Part shown: positions 1-12,166 of the stretch, piece by piece
Numbering within the stretch: position 1 is the first letter of the stretch
How the letters are laid out: every line of letters starts with the position of its first letter
Assembly: GCA_033807775.1 (NCBI GenBank)
Contig: CM066315.1
Location: 9,614,501 to 9,678,500, forward strand
Origin: Saussurea involucrata
Lineage: Eukaryota > Streptophyta > Magnoliopsida > Asterales > Asteraceae
Length of the DNA: 64,000 bases
Reading direction: 5' to 3'
Translations under genes and position numbers: made by a program
Notes under the pieces: generated by a model
Told to the model about the DNA's origin: nothing
The model's database searches: none
The model's input: the letters and a program-made list of their open reading frames with translations, nothing else

Positions 1-43
1 GAACATATATTATTATCAAAAAGCAAATGTATCATTTTTAAAA

Positions 44-292
44 GAGTTAATTGCATTTTTGGTCCCTGTGGTATGTTGATTTTCGCACTTTTGGTCCTTA
101 GAAAATTTTTATTGCAAGAAAAACCCTGTGGTATACAGAAGTGCTCGGTTTTGGTCCCTCAGACTAACTCTGTTAGTTGCTCTCCCGTTAAACCCCTTCA
201 TGTGCAAGGCACATGAGGGTATATCAGTCATTTTGCTCATTCTTTTGTTTTTCATTAAAAGCAACAAACTATAGGGACCGAATTGAAATTTA
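44..292 (+). repeat. Left terminal inverted repeat of element A
   Basis: Matches the reverse complement of 20205-20449 along most of its length, including a stretch around 'GTGCTCGGTTTTGGTCCCT'. It is followed by a pure (TA)n tract at 301-367. Confidence 0.85.
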
Positions 293-297
293 CTCTT

Positions 298-300
<3 letters not shown>

Positions 301-367
<67 letters not shown>
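301..367. repeat. (TA)n microsatellite
   Basis: Uninterrupted TA dinucleotides over about 65 bases. Many such tracts in this window flank small inverted-repeat elements. Confidence 0.95.
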
Positions 368-368
<1 letters not shown>

Positions 369-463
369 CCAAAGGTGTTCTCCACCATCCTCATCACCAC
401 CATTTCTTGATTTTCTTCAACAATGAAACAAAAATGGAGGTTTCAATAATATATATATATATA

Positions 464-836
464 GGGGTTAAATCATGTGAGAACCACAAATATGTTATAA
501 ACCGTGAGAACCGATATAAAAAATATTTTTTTACATGAAAATTTTTCATCAAATGCTAGGATTTATTATATTCTACTTCAAATATATGTGTTTCATAATA
601 TGATAGTTTCACATGGATTTGTTTCACCATATGAATATTTTTTACGAGTATTTTTCATTTCACTAGGTGAAACAAAATTCGTTTTTCACATGTAAACTTA
701 TCATATGGTGAACACGAACATATGTGTAACAATATCTTAAATCATAGGTTTTGATGAAAAAAAATCATGTAAACAAAAAAATTTACATTGGTTCTCACGG
801 GTTTATAACCTATTTGTGGTTTTCATTTGATTATCG

Positions 837-840
<4 letters not shown>
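464..840. mobile_element. (TA)n-flanked inverted-repeat MITE
   Basis: The left end (GGGTTAAATCATGTGAGAAC) and the reverse complement of the right end share 'AACCACAAATA.GTTATAAAC..GTGAGAACC'. The element sits between TA tracts at 450-463 and 841-877 and has no coding capacity; the short ORF at 504-695 lies inside the inverted repeat. A related element lies at 46235-46466. The architecture resembles the rice 'micron' type of MITE that inserts in (TA)n, but the family assignment is inference. Confidence 0.7.
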
Positions 841-859
<19 letters not shown>

Positions 860-880
<21 letters not shown>

Positions 881-1163
881 CATAAATCGTAAACCCATCA
901 CATGACCCAATCGTAAACAATAAAATGAAGAGGTTTCGGTCGACCATCTCCATCACCGGAAAACCCACCCGTCTTCCGGTTATCTTCTCTGGCAGGACAA
1001 AATCACGGGGCTAATGGTTACATATAAACGAGAAAAGAAATAGAAGAGAGAGAGACTGAGAGAGTAGTTCGGAAACGAAACGAAATCGAAACCGGTGGGT
1101 TTTTGGAGATTTCAGACCGGTGGGTTTTTGTTTCCGGCGATCGGTGGTGGTGGTGCAGATACC
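860..1163. other. Non-coding interior of element A, left side
   Basis: CT- and GA-rich leader-like sequence with repeated 'CCGGTGGGTTTTTG' phrases and no credible ORF. Its counterpart on the other side of element B (19861-20204) is also G/T-rich with 'GGTGGTGGGTTTTTTTTGTC' phrases. It could be a captured 5' UTR fragment, but no gene was recognised. Confidence 0.5.
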
Positions 1164-1396
1164 GGGAAATTGGCTGATATAGCCATCTCAGAAACAGAAC
1201 TTGGAAAAATAGCCATTCCCTCTCCCGTTTTGCAAAAATAGCCATGGGTCCGCACTTGACCCGACCCGACCCGACTGCGGACCACATTATATAGCTAAAA
1301 GACAAACAAATCATCCTTGACACGTTTTAGGGCCGGCACCGCACTTGCGCACCGCAAGTGCGGAGTGCGGACCGCAAGTGCGGAGTGCGCACCGGC
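1164..1396 (+). repeat. Left terminal inverted repeat of element B
   Basis: Reverse complement of 19624-19851. The inner part is GC-rich, with short inverted repeats built on 'GCACTTGCG' and 'CGCAAGTGC'. The apparent ORFs here and in the right copy (1018-1323 minus, 19692-20039 plus) are the same repeat read in opposite directions. Confidence 0.88.
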
Positions 1397-1553
1397 CTAA
1401 AACCCTAATTTGAAACCCTAACCCTAATTGCTATATATACTGATTTTTTCTATACGATTTTTGCCAAATTGTTTCAATTGCTATAAAACTAATATTTTCA
1501 AACCCTTCTCCAATTATTCAGATTCTTGTCTCTGTTTTCTAGCCTTTCTAAAA

Positions 1554-1711
1554 ATGAGTTCATTACCTGATAAAGTTAAGCTACGTATTTGGCCTGGGGG
1601 TTATTGGCAACAGAATGGGACGGAGTGGGAGTATGTTTCCGCACTCCCTATAATGCGGGTCATGGTGGCCCCCAATATTACACATTCTAAGCTGGTTAGG
1701 TGTGTTCTTAT
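1554..1711 (+). pseudogene. Element B transposase, N-terminal fragment
   Basis: An open frame starts with ATG at 1554 (MSSLPDKVKLRIWPGGYW) and runs 52 codons until it meets the LTR of retrotransposon E0 at 1712. It lies just inside the left TIR after an A/T-rich leader, where the transposase of such elements normally begins. The remainder of the gene resumes at 14492 on the other side of the insertion. I infer that it is the start of the transposase from position and continuity; no domain is recognisable within these 52 residues. Confidence 0.6.
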
Positions 1712-3629
1712 TGTAACGCCCCAAAATCCGGGCCAATTTAAACCTCGAGTTACAACATGTTATGATAACAAAACTTCAACTTATATAGATAGCAAAGGAA
1801 TTAACCATCAATAGTGTAATTACAATACAGGATACTTCGAATAACCTATCAATCTAATCATGTCACTATAATCAGATTAATTGAGTTATCTAAGCTATCC
1901 TCCAAAAATCTCCTCTTTGTTAATTGCCACTTCTGCTACTCCAAAAACACTCGTCCCACAACCCTTTATTTGCCTGAGCCTGTACCTGGACCTGGTAAGA
2001 AAACATTATATGAAACGATTAGGCCAACGCCTAGTGAGAACATTCGTTTCAATAATAATATTTGCAAAAATCAATGTAAACAAGTTATAACAAACCTGGT
2101 TGCTCCTTTTCTTACCGTACGTATAACTCTACTCCGTTATACGATTTTATCCACTCCCATGACTATGACTGACCACAATTCCATCAGCATATCATACCCA
2201 GAGCCACACTATGAATCTTTACAGATTCTAGATCAATGCTCTCCACCAATAAATCGCGATTACACACGCCCATTTATTAGTAAGGAAGCGGAGATTACAA
2301 GTGCTTATGTCAACCTCACTTTCTTCCTTAGAAATCAGAAATAACGATTAAACGAGTAATGCCACACGCCTATTCCATGATTTCCCACACACACTGGAAT
2401 AACGATTAAACGAGAAGTACCACACGCCTATTCCATGTGATTGCCAAACTTTAGTGCCTATGGATCCATTACACTATCTACTCGTGCAAGTAAATGCTTA
2501 ATACAAATTTCTCATATCATTCAGTATGAGCAAATCACCTTTATACCATATAGATTCCTCATATCATTCAATATGAGCCAATATCCTTTACCTATACCAA
2601 ACACCTGCCTAGTATCAAACCGGCACAGTTATCAAGCCTAACATACTACCCTTCGAATGTACGTATGTTCATGCTAAACTAATTATGTCTCAATCACTAA
2701 ATCACGACGATTCACAATTAACAGAACTAAAAATTGCCCAGTCTGCACAAAGTGTCCGGACAACCCAAAGTTTCCGGATAACCCATCTTATCCGGACGTT
2801 TCCATTTTCCGGATACCATAATTTCCCCGGACAATCCCAACACCCGGACAACACATCATTTCCGGTAAATTCCTAAATTTCCGGATAATATTCAAATCTG
2901 GACAACATCCGGACTCTATAGTCATCCGGATACCATCCGGATTCTTGCGATAAAATAAATCTTACCCGGATACTTCCTGCGTCCGGAAACATTCATCATT
3001 GGACTTTTCCGGATACGACGATTCATCCGGAAAAGTCGGGTCTGCAGTCTAAAATTTAATCTAACTTCTTGTCTGTTCGATTCAGCTCATTCCCAGTACA
3101 ACCATACAGTTCATAATCACTTTATACAACTATTTCACGGTTCAATTTAACATAAGAACACTGATTTAAGCAAAGTACAAATGAACTCACCTTATTTTCC
3201 AAAACCCACTTTTCTGCACAATCTGCTACTCCAAATCTGTTGTTACTAATTCTGTAAATCAATCTAAAACACAGATTCGTTCATAATCTATCAACAACAA
3301 CAATCTTACCAGAAATTATGACCAATTTCCTTACCTATTAGAAGACAATTCTAGTTTTCTTCCTTTCTTTCTCTTTTCTCCCTATTTCTTTCTTTCTCTC
3401 TGCCTCTTGACCGACCCAGCCACAAGAATGAGATGATATCTCAAATCTAAGTCCTTTATCCATATACACACTTTCAACAATTGACCAAATACACCTTCTA
3501 GTTTCATTAATTCCAAAATAACACCAAACATCAAACCTTTGTATTTTAACTCTAATAAATTATAAAACTTCTATATAATTCAAGGTTACACCAAAATACA
3601 AATACATCCCAATTCTCATTAAAACACTA
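1712..3629 (-). repeat. Left (3') LTR of E0, main part
   Basis: Starts TGTAAC. Nested E1 splits it; the last 24 bases are at 11888-11911. It contains a cluster of TCCGGA-type motifs at about 2750-3030 and only two copies (2341-2430) of a 'CGATTAAACGAG...CACACGCCTATTCC' unit. The ORFs here (for example 1881-2344) have no recognisable product. Confidence 0.75.
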
Positions 3630-5559
3630 TGTAACATCCCGAAATTTCCATTGTAATTTAAAAAAAGATAAATTGTATTTTGGTACAATTTAGTTATGAG
3701 AAAATTACTTAGAGGGTTGAATTGTCTTTATTTGAAAGTTTGGGGTTTAAGGTGGAAAATGAGTTAATGACTCATGTTTTATGTGAGGTGTCACATTAGG
3801 AATAAATCAGTATTTGATAATACTGATTTTGTTTTGATATTCTAAAAAGACAGAGAGAATAGCGAGAGAGAGAGAGAGTACGAGATAGAGAGATAGAATC
3901 GGAAGAAAAGAAGAAAAGAAGAAGAACCAGTTTGGTGATTTTATGGTAAGAACTTGTTTCTGTGTTGTTATCATTCATCTCCAGAGATTTAAGTTGTAAT
4001 ATTTTGCCCTTATTGTGAATAAGCTGTCGATTAAGCCACTGTGTGGAGGAACACTGTATTCAGAAGATACCCAGGTGAGTTATTCAACTTTCTTTAAAAT
4101 TAAGCAATAAGAATGTTAATAGATGTGTTGTACTGGTATTTGAATCACTTAGAATGCTTAATGGTTAAGAAAAATCGAAATAAGCTTAACAGGTGAAAGT
4201 GACGATGAACAGTAAAGTTTTCGCAACAGTGTTTTGCGAAAAGTGAGGTTTTCGCAGCTTTGGCTTGCGAAAAGTGAGGTTTTCGCAACAGAGGGTTGCG
4301 GGTTCTGAGGTTTTCGCAACAGAGGGTTGCGAGTTCTAGACTTCTCGCAACTTTGGCTTGCGAAAAGTGGGGGTTTTCGCTACAGTAGCTTGCGAAAAGT
4401 TTTGACTTTCAGTAGTATTTTGAGGCTGTTATGTGACATGCAATCTGATATGTATATGCTATTTGTTATATGTTTATAACTCTGTTGGTGATGTAAAAAC
4501 CATGATATGTTAAATCGTAAGGACTTATTTATGAGTCCGGAGCCGTAGTTAAATGTTGAGATGTTGATCCCCGATGCTAAATGGCAAAGTAGGGATAATC
4601 GTTGAAATTAATATTCTGTACATAGAGATATAGAATATATGTTGTATTGTATAACTTTGGTATACAATAGAAAGAGTGATGATACACAATTATTGTGTGG
4701 CGTTGGCTAGAAATATACATCTGGTCTAGTGGGCATAAAGTGCGGTGTAATGAGAACCGTTTACTAGCTGGGGACCGTTAGGATGTATTTCTAGTTGTTG
4801 GAGTGAATCTTGAATCATCTGTGAGGGTCTCTGGTGGTTGTTGATCGCGATAAAAAGGAAATCTCATTTGAGACCAGTGATTCAAGATGGGGAGGAAATG
4901 AAATGAGGAATGGCAGACTTGGAGTTGTAATTCCCATTTCAAGCGAAAGATGAGATATCTTTATTGTTGAGGATTTGACATCCTAATTCAGAAAGAAGCA
5001 GGTTTGGAAACTGTAATTTCTGGGAGTTAGAGTTATTTATAAGTCCGGTAGGATTTATAGTAATTCTCGTTGATAAAATGATGACTAGATGAATTAGTCA
5101 TAAGTAAGGGAATAGGTGGATTCCAATGGTTGATAAGAGCTTGGTTTGGTGAGATGGTTGATAACAGGTTTGATATATCTGTTAATATTTAGTTGTTAAA
5201 TTTTAATTTAATTTGGATAATCTCACTAGGCGAAAGCCTAATGTTTCAAAATTAAATTGTCTTACCAGGTACATGCTCTGGGAAATAGTTGGGAAATGAG
5301 ATGACAGTTGAAGGGAGTCAGACTTGGCGATAACGAAGAATCAGGATATTCTTTTGATGACTTTTGGGACAAGCCGTAGATAATCTAGTTGATCTTATTG
5401 TGATGTATAATTAGATTGATCAGATTATTTAAGTTAGATGACTTTATGTATATATAGAAACTTACTTATGATCCTTTGGTTTATAAAAGTCTGATATTTT
5501 GATGATCATAATGTGAGTATTTTGAGGTTTAAATTGGCCCTGAATTTTAGGGTGTTACA
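3630..5559 (+). repeat. 5' LTR of E1
   Basis: Begins TGTAACATCCCGAAATTTCC and ends AGGGTGTTACA. It contains a (GA)n stretch near 3863 and a cluster of TTCGCAA/TTGCGAA hairpins at 4215-4403. Confidence 0.93.
4215..4403. repeat. Hairpin array in the E1 5' LTR
   Basis: About six consecutive units of the form TTTTCGCAA-spacer-TTGCGAAAA, each able to fold on itself, spaced about 30 bases apart. The same array is present in the 3' LTR at 10537-10722. Confidence 0.85.
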
Positions 5560-5562
5560 GTA

Positions 5563-5574
5563 TGGTATCAGAGC
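5563..5574 (+). other. Primer-binding site of E1
   Basis: TGGTATCAGAGC lies four bases after the 5' LTR. It is the usual initiator-tRNA-Met-complementary site of plant gypsy elements and fixes the element's orientation as plus. Confidence 0.9.
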
Positions 5575-8500
5575 ATTAGTTTAAGCGAACTAGGTATGAA
5601 CCTGATATGCCTAGACTTAAGCTGTGATGAAAATAAGTTATGATTGTGAGAGATGGGTAGAAGTACTAAGACGGGATAGTCTTAGAATTGACGGAAATAC
5701 GAGAAGTTGGTACGGTGACAATGGTAACGAGGATTCTCCTGTATGATATATTCACAATTTCAATTAGCTACTGTTATTATGAATATATTGTTACGCGAGC
5801 ATACTTATTTCTAAATTGTTACAGTGACTAACGATCGGTAAGTACATTTTGTATAGGGGTATGTGCATAACCATTTCTTATGGTTATCCCTTTAGGTTAT
5901 AGTAGAACGATGGTGATTATACCACTAAAATCCTTTGGAGGACAGATCAGTAAATGATTGGGGTTTGGAAGGACAACCTGGAATTGGCGGGACTCATGAA
6001 CGTCCGCCAAGGTAAACTTTAATAGGTGGTTGATGTGTGCAGAGATAGAGTATGAGATGATTGATTAAAACGGAATTAGTATGACATGGTTGAGTATGGG
6101 GGGGGGGGGCATGGAATGCATGTATAGCAATTATTATAAGGCCGAGAGGGCGACCTCTGGTCGGAGATAGAATGGCAATGATAAATTACGTAAGTAAAAC
6201 GATTGACCTTGTTTGAGTAAGTAGCCTTCATTGCGAGTAAGTTTGTGCATGGTGTTTTAGTGTGTGTTTCATGAGTTTTCTTGATTTCAATCCAAATGCA
6301 TAAATAACAGTTTTATTCAAGGATGAATTAGTAGTGCAAGTATGTATTTAAAGAAAAAGGGCAATTTCAATTACGCTGCCTCATGAAATTTTGGAGCTTA
6401 GCAACTTGCAAAGTACTTCATACTTTACATAAGAAGTTGTATGATAGCAAATAGGTCAAGAAAGTGTTGATCAGTAAACTTTTTATAACCAACAAAGGTA
6501 TTGATTTGATGATATCGTATAAATGAGTGTGAGAATCGACTAGTTTACTTTGTGTCAATAAATTTTAAACTTTTGTCGTATAAAAAGATCTTCGTATTAC
6601 TGTTGTAACAACATCTTTTGGTTGAAAAAGATTGAGTTTTACGGAAATTTATATACAAACAATTTTTTTTAGATCGTTGTGTAGCACATGGGAATTATGA
6701 AAATGATTAGGGTCGTGTGTGCCCACGTTGTTCTGAATGTTGTTTATTTAAATGAGAAAAGTGTGGACTGAGTTATTTATTATATTGTCATGCATGAAGG
6801 CTATGAACTCACTAGGTCGTAGAGTATTACGCTATAAGCTAAGAAAGAACTCCAAGAGTGGAGAGGTGTTGGATAAACCTTGGGAGAAAGTTTGTGGTTT
6901 TAGTAATGGTATTCAAATGAGAAATGAATAGTGGGAGAGTCGAAAGTGGACTTTAGTAACAATAATGTGAGGGTCTGTACCCTTGTTCGGTGACTAATAA
7001 TACAGTTGTCGAGGGTCGGTCGTGTCTGGAGGAAGGAATTAGGTTCAGGGTTAAGGAAGTACTGACATGTCAAGCTTTGACTTTGAAGGCGATAGTTGTG
7101 TAAGGTGTGTGAGGCCTTTTGTTTATCACTGGGTACGGTTTGGATGCGTCCTGCGTATGCCTGTGCGGATAGGAACAAAACCGTGAGCGATACCGGTATG
7201 CTGTTATGCAGAGGGTATGCGCAAGGTGGTTATTAGTGTGTGCAACACGATTGGGGGATTTTGGATGATTGTCGAGTAAATTATTAATGAAAGAAGTTTT
7301 GATTAATTGTTACACAAGTGAAAGACATGTAGTCAAAACACGCTTTTAAAATATATTGTGAATGTGCAATAATTATGATATATTACGTATTAAAATATGA
7401 ACATGTGGGTTGGGGGATTTTGGCAAATCCGACCATGTAAAGTTTTGAGTGTAAACCTTTGTTTTGGGGTCGATGGCCAATTAAGGGATTAATAAGGTAA
7501 AGATTTTGAGTAAAGAGGCATTTTTACGAAATCGTGTGAGTGGCACATGTTTAACCAAACGAATATTTTGGCCTTAAAGGCTTGATTGATATTCAAATGA
7601 GTCTTTTGAATGTTTGTCAGATTTAATGACTCGAGATGGAGTCTTGGTTGAGTTATATGCTTAATTACATTCTATTTAAATAAGTGTCGGTCTTAAGTGT
7701 AAAGACTGTCTGATAATTCTCGCGTTCTTAATACCTTTGGAACTAATGAACCTTAGCGGAGTATATACATTGTGAAGCATATAAGAGTTGCATATACCTA
7801 TATAAATTGACTTCGTTGGGAAAGTAGCAATGAAGGAGTCATAGATTTATCATGCCTCGGAACGTATGTTGCATAATGATCATTGATCCTTGGAGTAGAT
7901 GGCTCGGTTTTGAACTCAATTGAGTCTTGAGAGCATTGACCCGATTTAATAAGCTTGTTGAAGGCTTAGGTTGGGATTACATGGATTGTATTAAAATAGA
8001 AGTTTGCATGATGTGAATGTTTTGGGTATTCTTTTGGATTTAATTATGGTTAAGTCTTAAATCAAAAGAATAAAAGCTGAAGGACCACTTTATAAGAATG
8101 TTAAGATTTTGAAAGACTGTTGTGTTATAGAAGTATTTTACGGGCGATATGGATGGTTTACAAAGGAGAAAGTATTAGGCACAAATGAAGTAAGGTATGG
8201 AAAATGTTGATCTGTGAAGGATTGTACCATGTCTTGGTATTGGTTTGGAATCACAAGGAGCTGGTATGAACGATTAAGTTCAAGTTATTTAGCAAATCAA
8301 GAGTGGTAGTTCGATTAAAGTTGGGGAGGAGATATTTAGTGAAATAAACTCGGTTATTTGAGCAAGAAAACATGAATATAAAATGTTTTATGTATGAGTC
8401 TGTGAGAGGCCTAGTCTGTGGTTAATGTTATGGGTGGAGATTGTATGAACGAGTAGTGGCAGGAATTGCCAAGATAGTGTGTCAACTAGTATGGAAGTAT

Positions 8501-9568
8501 CTGATGGAAGTCTTTCGGAGATTTCAAATGAAGGGTATTATTTTTGTCAATAAAGTTATTGGAACATGTGGTATGTAGGATGCGTAGTAATATGGTTAAT
8601 ATCGGAATAGAGCGTCGGAGCGTTAGTGGGTGTTTATTCAAATTGATTTTTGGTTGTGTGAGTCGGTAAGTAAGTTTATGTTTTGAAACATTGAAAATTT
8701 AATGTGAATGATGGGTGTGTTAGTCAAATGTGGTGTAGTGGATGCAAATCTTTAAGGAGTGGGAGTTGCTTCTTAAATATGATAGAATTTTTTTTTAGAG
8801 AATATTAGTTGAATTCCAAAGAATATGTAGTAACTTCGATCAATGTTGTAGTTTCAAGGTGACTTGGTTAAATGCCCTAAGTTAGAATTTTGGTGCAACT
8901 GTATAGTAATAAGGATGTGTTATCAGTATGTGGAAAAGTTGGAAGAAAGAGACAAGTAATGTTTGGAGAATAGTACTCCATATTAATGTGGGAAAACAAC
9001 GATAGAAAGATCAGACCAAAGAATGCAATTATATTACAAGTTCAATGAAATTATCCCCTTGATATACTACACTTTTGTGTTGGGTTGTAATGTGGTCGTT
9101 TGGTGCGATAGTGGTGTAAGGAAGTAGTAACACTTTGTACCGAAGCAACGTGTAAGTCATGGATGTAATAATGGACTGCCGTGGTTGTTGAAATATTTAA
9201 TAGTAACGAGTATGCTTAATTTACAGTGTACGGGGAAATTTCAGGTAATACATGTTAATGTTATTTTGAGATCTGAAGAGTGAGTTGTGATGATGATGAG
9301 GTGAAAGGAAAACTCTTGTTCTTCTCAATCCCATTGGTTTAGGTGAAGAGAATACTGTAACCGTTAAGCTATAGTGTTGGAGCATTCAGTAGGTGTAAAA
9401 GAAATACATCGAATGCAGTTCTCGGTGTAACGAGGATTTGGCTAGAGATCTTAACTAACGTTTTTAGAGAAACTGTCCTTTTGGACTGTAGCTGTGTGGT
9501 GGATATTCCGTGTAAACAAGAGAGAAATGATAACGGTATGCTAGACTAAGAAGTAATCAAACAAGGAT
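5575..9568 (+). other. Non-coding interior of E1
   Basis: About 4 kb without a credible gene; the longest frames are under 100 codons and unrecognised. Much of it is colinear with the interior of E2 (51280-55689): for example 'GCCGAGAGGGCGACC' near 6143 matches 52016, and the 'GATTGACCTTGTTTGAGTAAG' phrase recurs. The part at about 7260-8040 instead resembles the solo LTR (about 48910-49510), so an LTR fragment was incorporated here. Confidence 0.65.
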
Positions 9569-9910
9569 TTGATGATGACAATTACTCTAAGAGGATTGGT
9601 TTACAAGTATATCATTTGGATCTTCCGCCAGAATTGGGAGGAGTACATAATACCTTCCAAGTATGTTATCTTCAGAAAATGTTTGGCTGAAGAGGAAGAT
9701 GTGATGTCACTCACTGATGTGAGAGTAGATGAAAAGAGTCGCGGTGTGGAAAAAAAACCAGAAGTAATTTTGGAAAGATCAGTTAGGAAGCTACGTAGTG
9801 GTAAAGAAGTAGCTATGTTGAAAGTTCAATGGAAACATCACAGAGGTAGTAATGTGACTTTAGAGTCGGAGGAAGAAATGAAGGAACAATACCCTCATTT
9901 GTTTGCTTAA
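9569..9910 (+). pseudogene. E1 chromodomain-like integrase tail
   Basis: A 113-codon frame whose last half reads like the C-terminal chromodomain region of Tekay/Del integrases (VILERSVRKLR, then VQWKHHRG, then EMKEQYPHLF). In intact elements it follows the integrase core and helps choose heterochromatic targets. Here no integrase core precedes it, and the ATG at 9569 is simply the first in the surviving frame. It ends 40 bases before the 3' LTR, as is normal for the pol end. A sister remnant lies at 11954-12160 on the minus strand in E0. Confidence 0.8.
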
Positions 9911-9950
9911 TTTGATTTCGGGGACGAAATCCTTTCAAGTTGGGGAGTAT

Positions 9951-11882
9951 TGTAACATCCCGAAATTTCCATTGTAATATAATAAAAGATAAATTGTATT
10001 TTGGTACAATTTAGTTATGAGAAAATTACTTAGAGGGTTGAATTGTCTTTATTTGAAAGTTTGGGGTTTAAGGTGGAAAATGAGTTAATGACTCATGTTT
10101 TATGTGAGGTGTCACATTAGGAATAAATCAGTATTTGATAATACTGATTTTGTTTTGATATTCTAAAAAGACAGAGAGAATAGCGAGAGAGAGAGAGAGA
10201 GTACGAGACAGAGAGATAGAATCGGAAGAAAAGAAGAAAAGAAGAAGAATCAGTTTGGTGATTTTATGGTAAGAACTTGTTTCTGTGTTGTTATCATTCA
10301 TCTCCAGAGATTTAAGTTGTAATATTTTGCCCTTATTGTGAATAAGCTGTCGATTAAGCCACTGTGTGGAGGAACACTGTATTCAGAAGATACCCAGGTG
10401 AGTTATTCAACTTTCTTTAAAATTAAGCAATAAGAATGTTAATAGATGTGTTGTACTGGTATTTGAATCACTTAGAATGCTTAATGGTTAAGAAAAATCG
10501 AAATAAGCTTAACAGGTGAAAGTGACGATGAACAGTAAAGTTTTCGCAACAGTGTTTTGCGAAAAGTGAGGTTTTCGCAGCTTTGGCTTGCGAAAAGTGA
10601 GGTTTTCGCAACAGAGGGTTGCGGGTTTCGAGGTTTTCGCAACAGAGGGTTGCGAGTTCTAGACTTCTCGCAACTTTGGCTTGCGAAAAGTGGGGGTTTT
10701 CGCTACAGTAGCTTGCGAAAAGTTTTGACTTTCAGTAGTATTTTGAGGCTGTTATGTGACATGCAATCTGATATGTATATGCTATTTGTTATATGTTTAT
10801 AACTCTGTTGGTGATGTAAAAACCATGATATGTTAAATCGTAAGGACTTATTTATGAGTCCGGAGCCGTAGTTAAATGTTGAGATGTTGATCCCCGATGC
10901 TAAATGGCAAAGTAGGGATAATCGTTGAAATTAATATTCTGTACATAGAGATATAGAATATATGTTGTATTGTATAACTTTGGTATACAATAGAAAGAGT
11001 GATGATACACAATTATTGTGTGGCGTTGGCTAGAAATATACATCTGGTCTAGTGGGCATAAAGTGCGGTGTAATGAGAACCGTTTACTAGCTGGGGACCG
11101 TTAGGATGTATTTCTAGTTGTTGGAGTGAATCTTGAATCATCTGTGAGGGTCTCTGGTGGTTGTTGATCGCGATAAAAAGGAAATCTCATTTGAGACCAG
11201 TGATTCAAGATGGGGAGGAAATGAAATGAGGAATGGCAGACTTGGAGTTGTAATTCCCATTTCAAGCGAAAGATGAGATATCTTTATTGTTGAGGATTTG
11301 ACATCCTAATTCAGAAAGAAGAAGGTTTGGAAACTGTAATTTCTGGGAGTTAGAGTTATTTATAAGTCCGGTGGGATTTATAGTAATTCTCGTTGATAAT
11401 ATGATGACTAGATGAATTAGTCATAAGTAAGGGAATAGGTGGATTCCAATGGTTGATAAGAGCTTGGTTTGGTGAGATGGTTGATAACAGGTTTGATATA
11501 TCTGTTAATATTTAGTTGTTAAATTTTAATTTAATTTGGATAATCTCACTAGGCGAAAGCCTAATGTTTCAAAATTAAATTGTCTTACCAGGTACAGGCT
11601 CTGGGAAATAGTTGGGAAATGAGACGACAGTTGAAGGGAGTCAGACTTGGCGATAACGAAGGATCAGGATATTCTTTTGATGACTTTTGAGACAAGCCGT
11701 AGATAATCTAGTTGATCTTATTGTGATGTATAATTAGATTGATCAGATTATTTAAGTTAGATGACTTTATGTATATATAGAAACTTACTTATGATCCTTT
11801 GGTTTATAAAAGTCTGATATTTTGATGATCATAATGTGAGTATTTTGAGGTTTAAATTGGCCCTGAATTTTAGGGTGTTACA
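9951..11882 (+). repeat. 3' LTR of E1
   Basis: Near-identical copy of 3630-5559, preceded by the polypurine tract at 9938-9950 and followed by the CACTA duplication. The apparent 81-codon ORF at 10557-10802 is the TTCGCA hairpin array being read through. Confidence 0.93.
10537..10722. repeat. Hairpin array in the E1 3' LTR
   Basis: Same series of TTTTCGCAA...TTGCGAAAA units as at 4215-4403. Confidence 0.85.
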
Positions 11883-11953
11883 CACTATTACTGAAATTTC
11901 AGGATGTTACAATACTCCCCAACTTGAAAATGATTTCGTCCCCGAAATCAAGA

Positions 11954-12160
11954 TCAGGTAAACAAATGGGGATGTCTCTCTTTCATATTCTCTTCCGACT
12001 CTAAAGTCACATTAGCACCTTGATGGTGTTTCCACTTTACTTTCAACATAGCTACTTCCTTGCCAATACGTAGCTTTCTAACCGATCTTTCCAAAATTGC
12101 CTCTGGTTCTTCCACACAACAATTCTTCTCATTCACTCTTACTTTAGTAAAAGAAATCAC
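11954..12160 (-). pseudogene. E0 chromodomain-like integrase tail
   Basis: A 68-codon minus-strand frame with ILERSVRKLRIGKEVAMLK and then VKWKHHQGANVTLESEENM, clearly related to the E1 remnant at 9569-9910. It lies directly inside the reversed polypurine tract of E0, and everything upstream of it in pol has been deleted up to the other LTR. Confidence 0.8.
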
Positions 12161-12166
12161 ATCATA

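Larger units (their letters stand above)
3630..11882 (+). mobile_element. Young non-autonomous LTR retrotransposon E1
   Basis: Two LTRs of about 1.93 kb (3630-5559 and 9951-11882) differ by roughly 15 sites by eye. The element is flanked by a perfect 5 bp duplication, CACTA (3625-3629 and 11883-11887). The primer-binding site TGGTATCAGAGC (5563-5574) follows the 5' LTR, and a polypurine tract (AGTTGGGGAGTAT) precedes the 3' LTR. The 4.4 kb interior has no gag, protease or RT frame; the only recognisable coding remnant is a chromodomain-like tail just before the polypurine tract. This is a large retrotransposon derivative of a Tekay/Del-like chromovirus, presumably moved by proteins of another element. 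Confidence 0.93.

Noticed and set aside
1018..1323. 101-codon minus-strand frame, with a matching one at 19692-20039
   Set aside because: These are the two terminal inverted repeats of element B read outward; the match is nucleotide-level repeat identity, not a gene family.
5563..5574. tRNA gene suggested by the tRNA-complementary sequence
   Set aside because: Only the 12-base primer-binding site is present; no cloverleaf or A/B boxes follow. The same holds at 51268, 25981, 31389 and 62852.
9569..9910. Host chromodomain protein gene
   Set aside because: Position directly before the polypurine tract and 3' LTR, and the VRKLR...WKHHRG...YPHLF pattern, mark it as the pol tail of a chromovirus-type retrotransposon.
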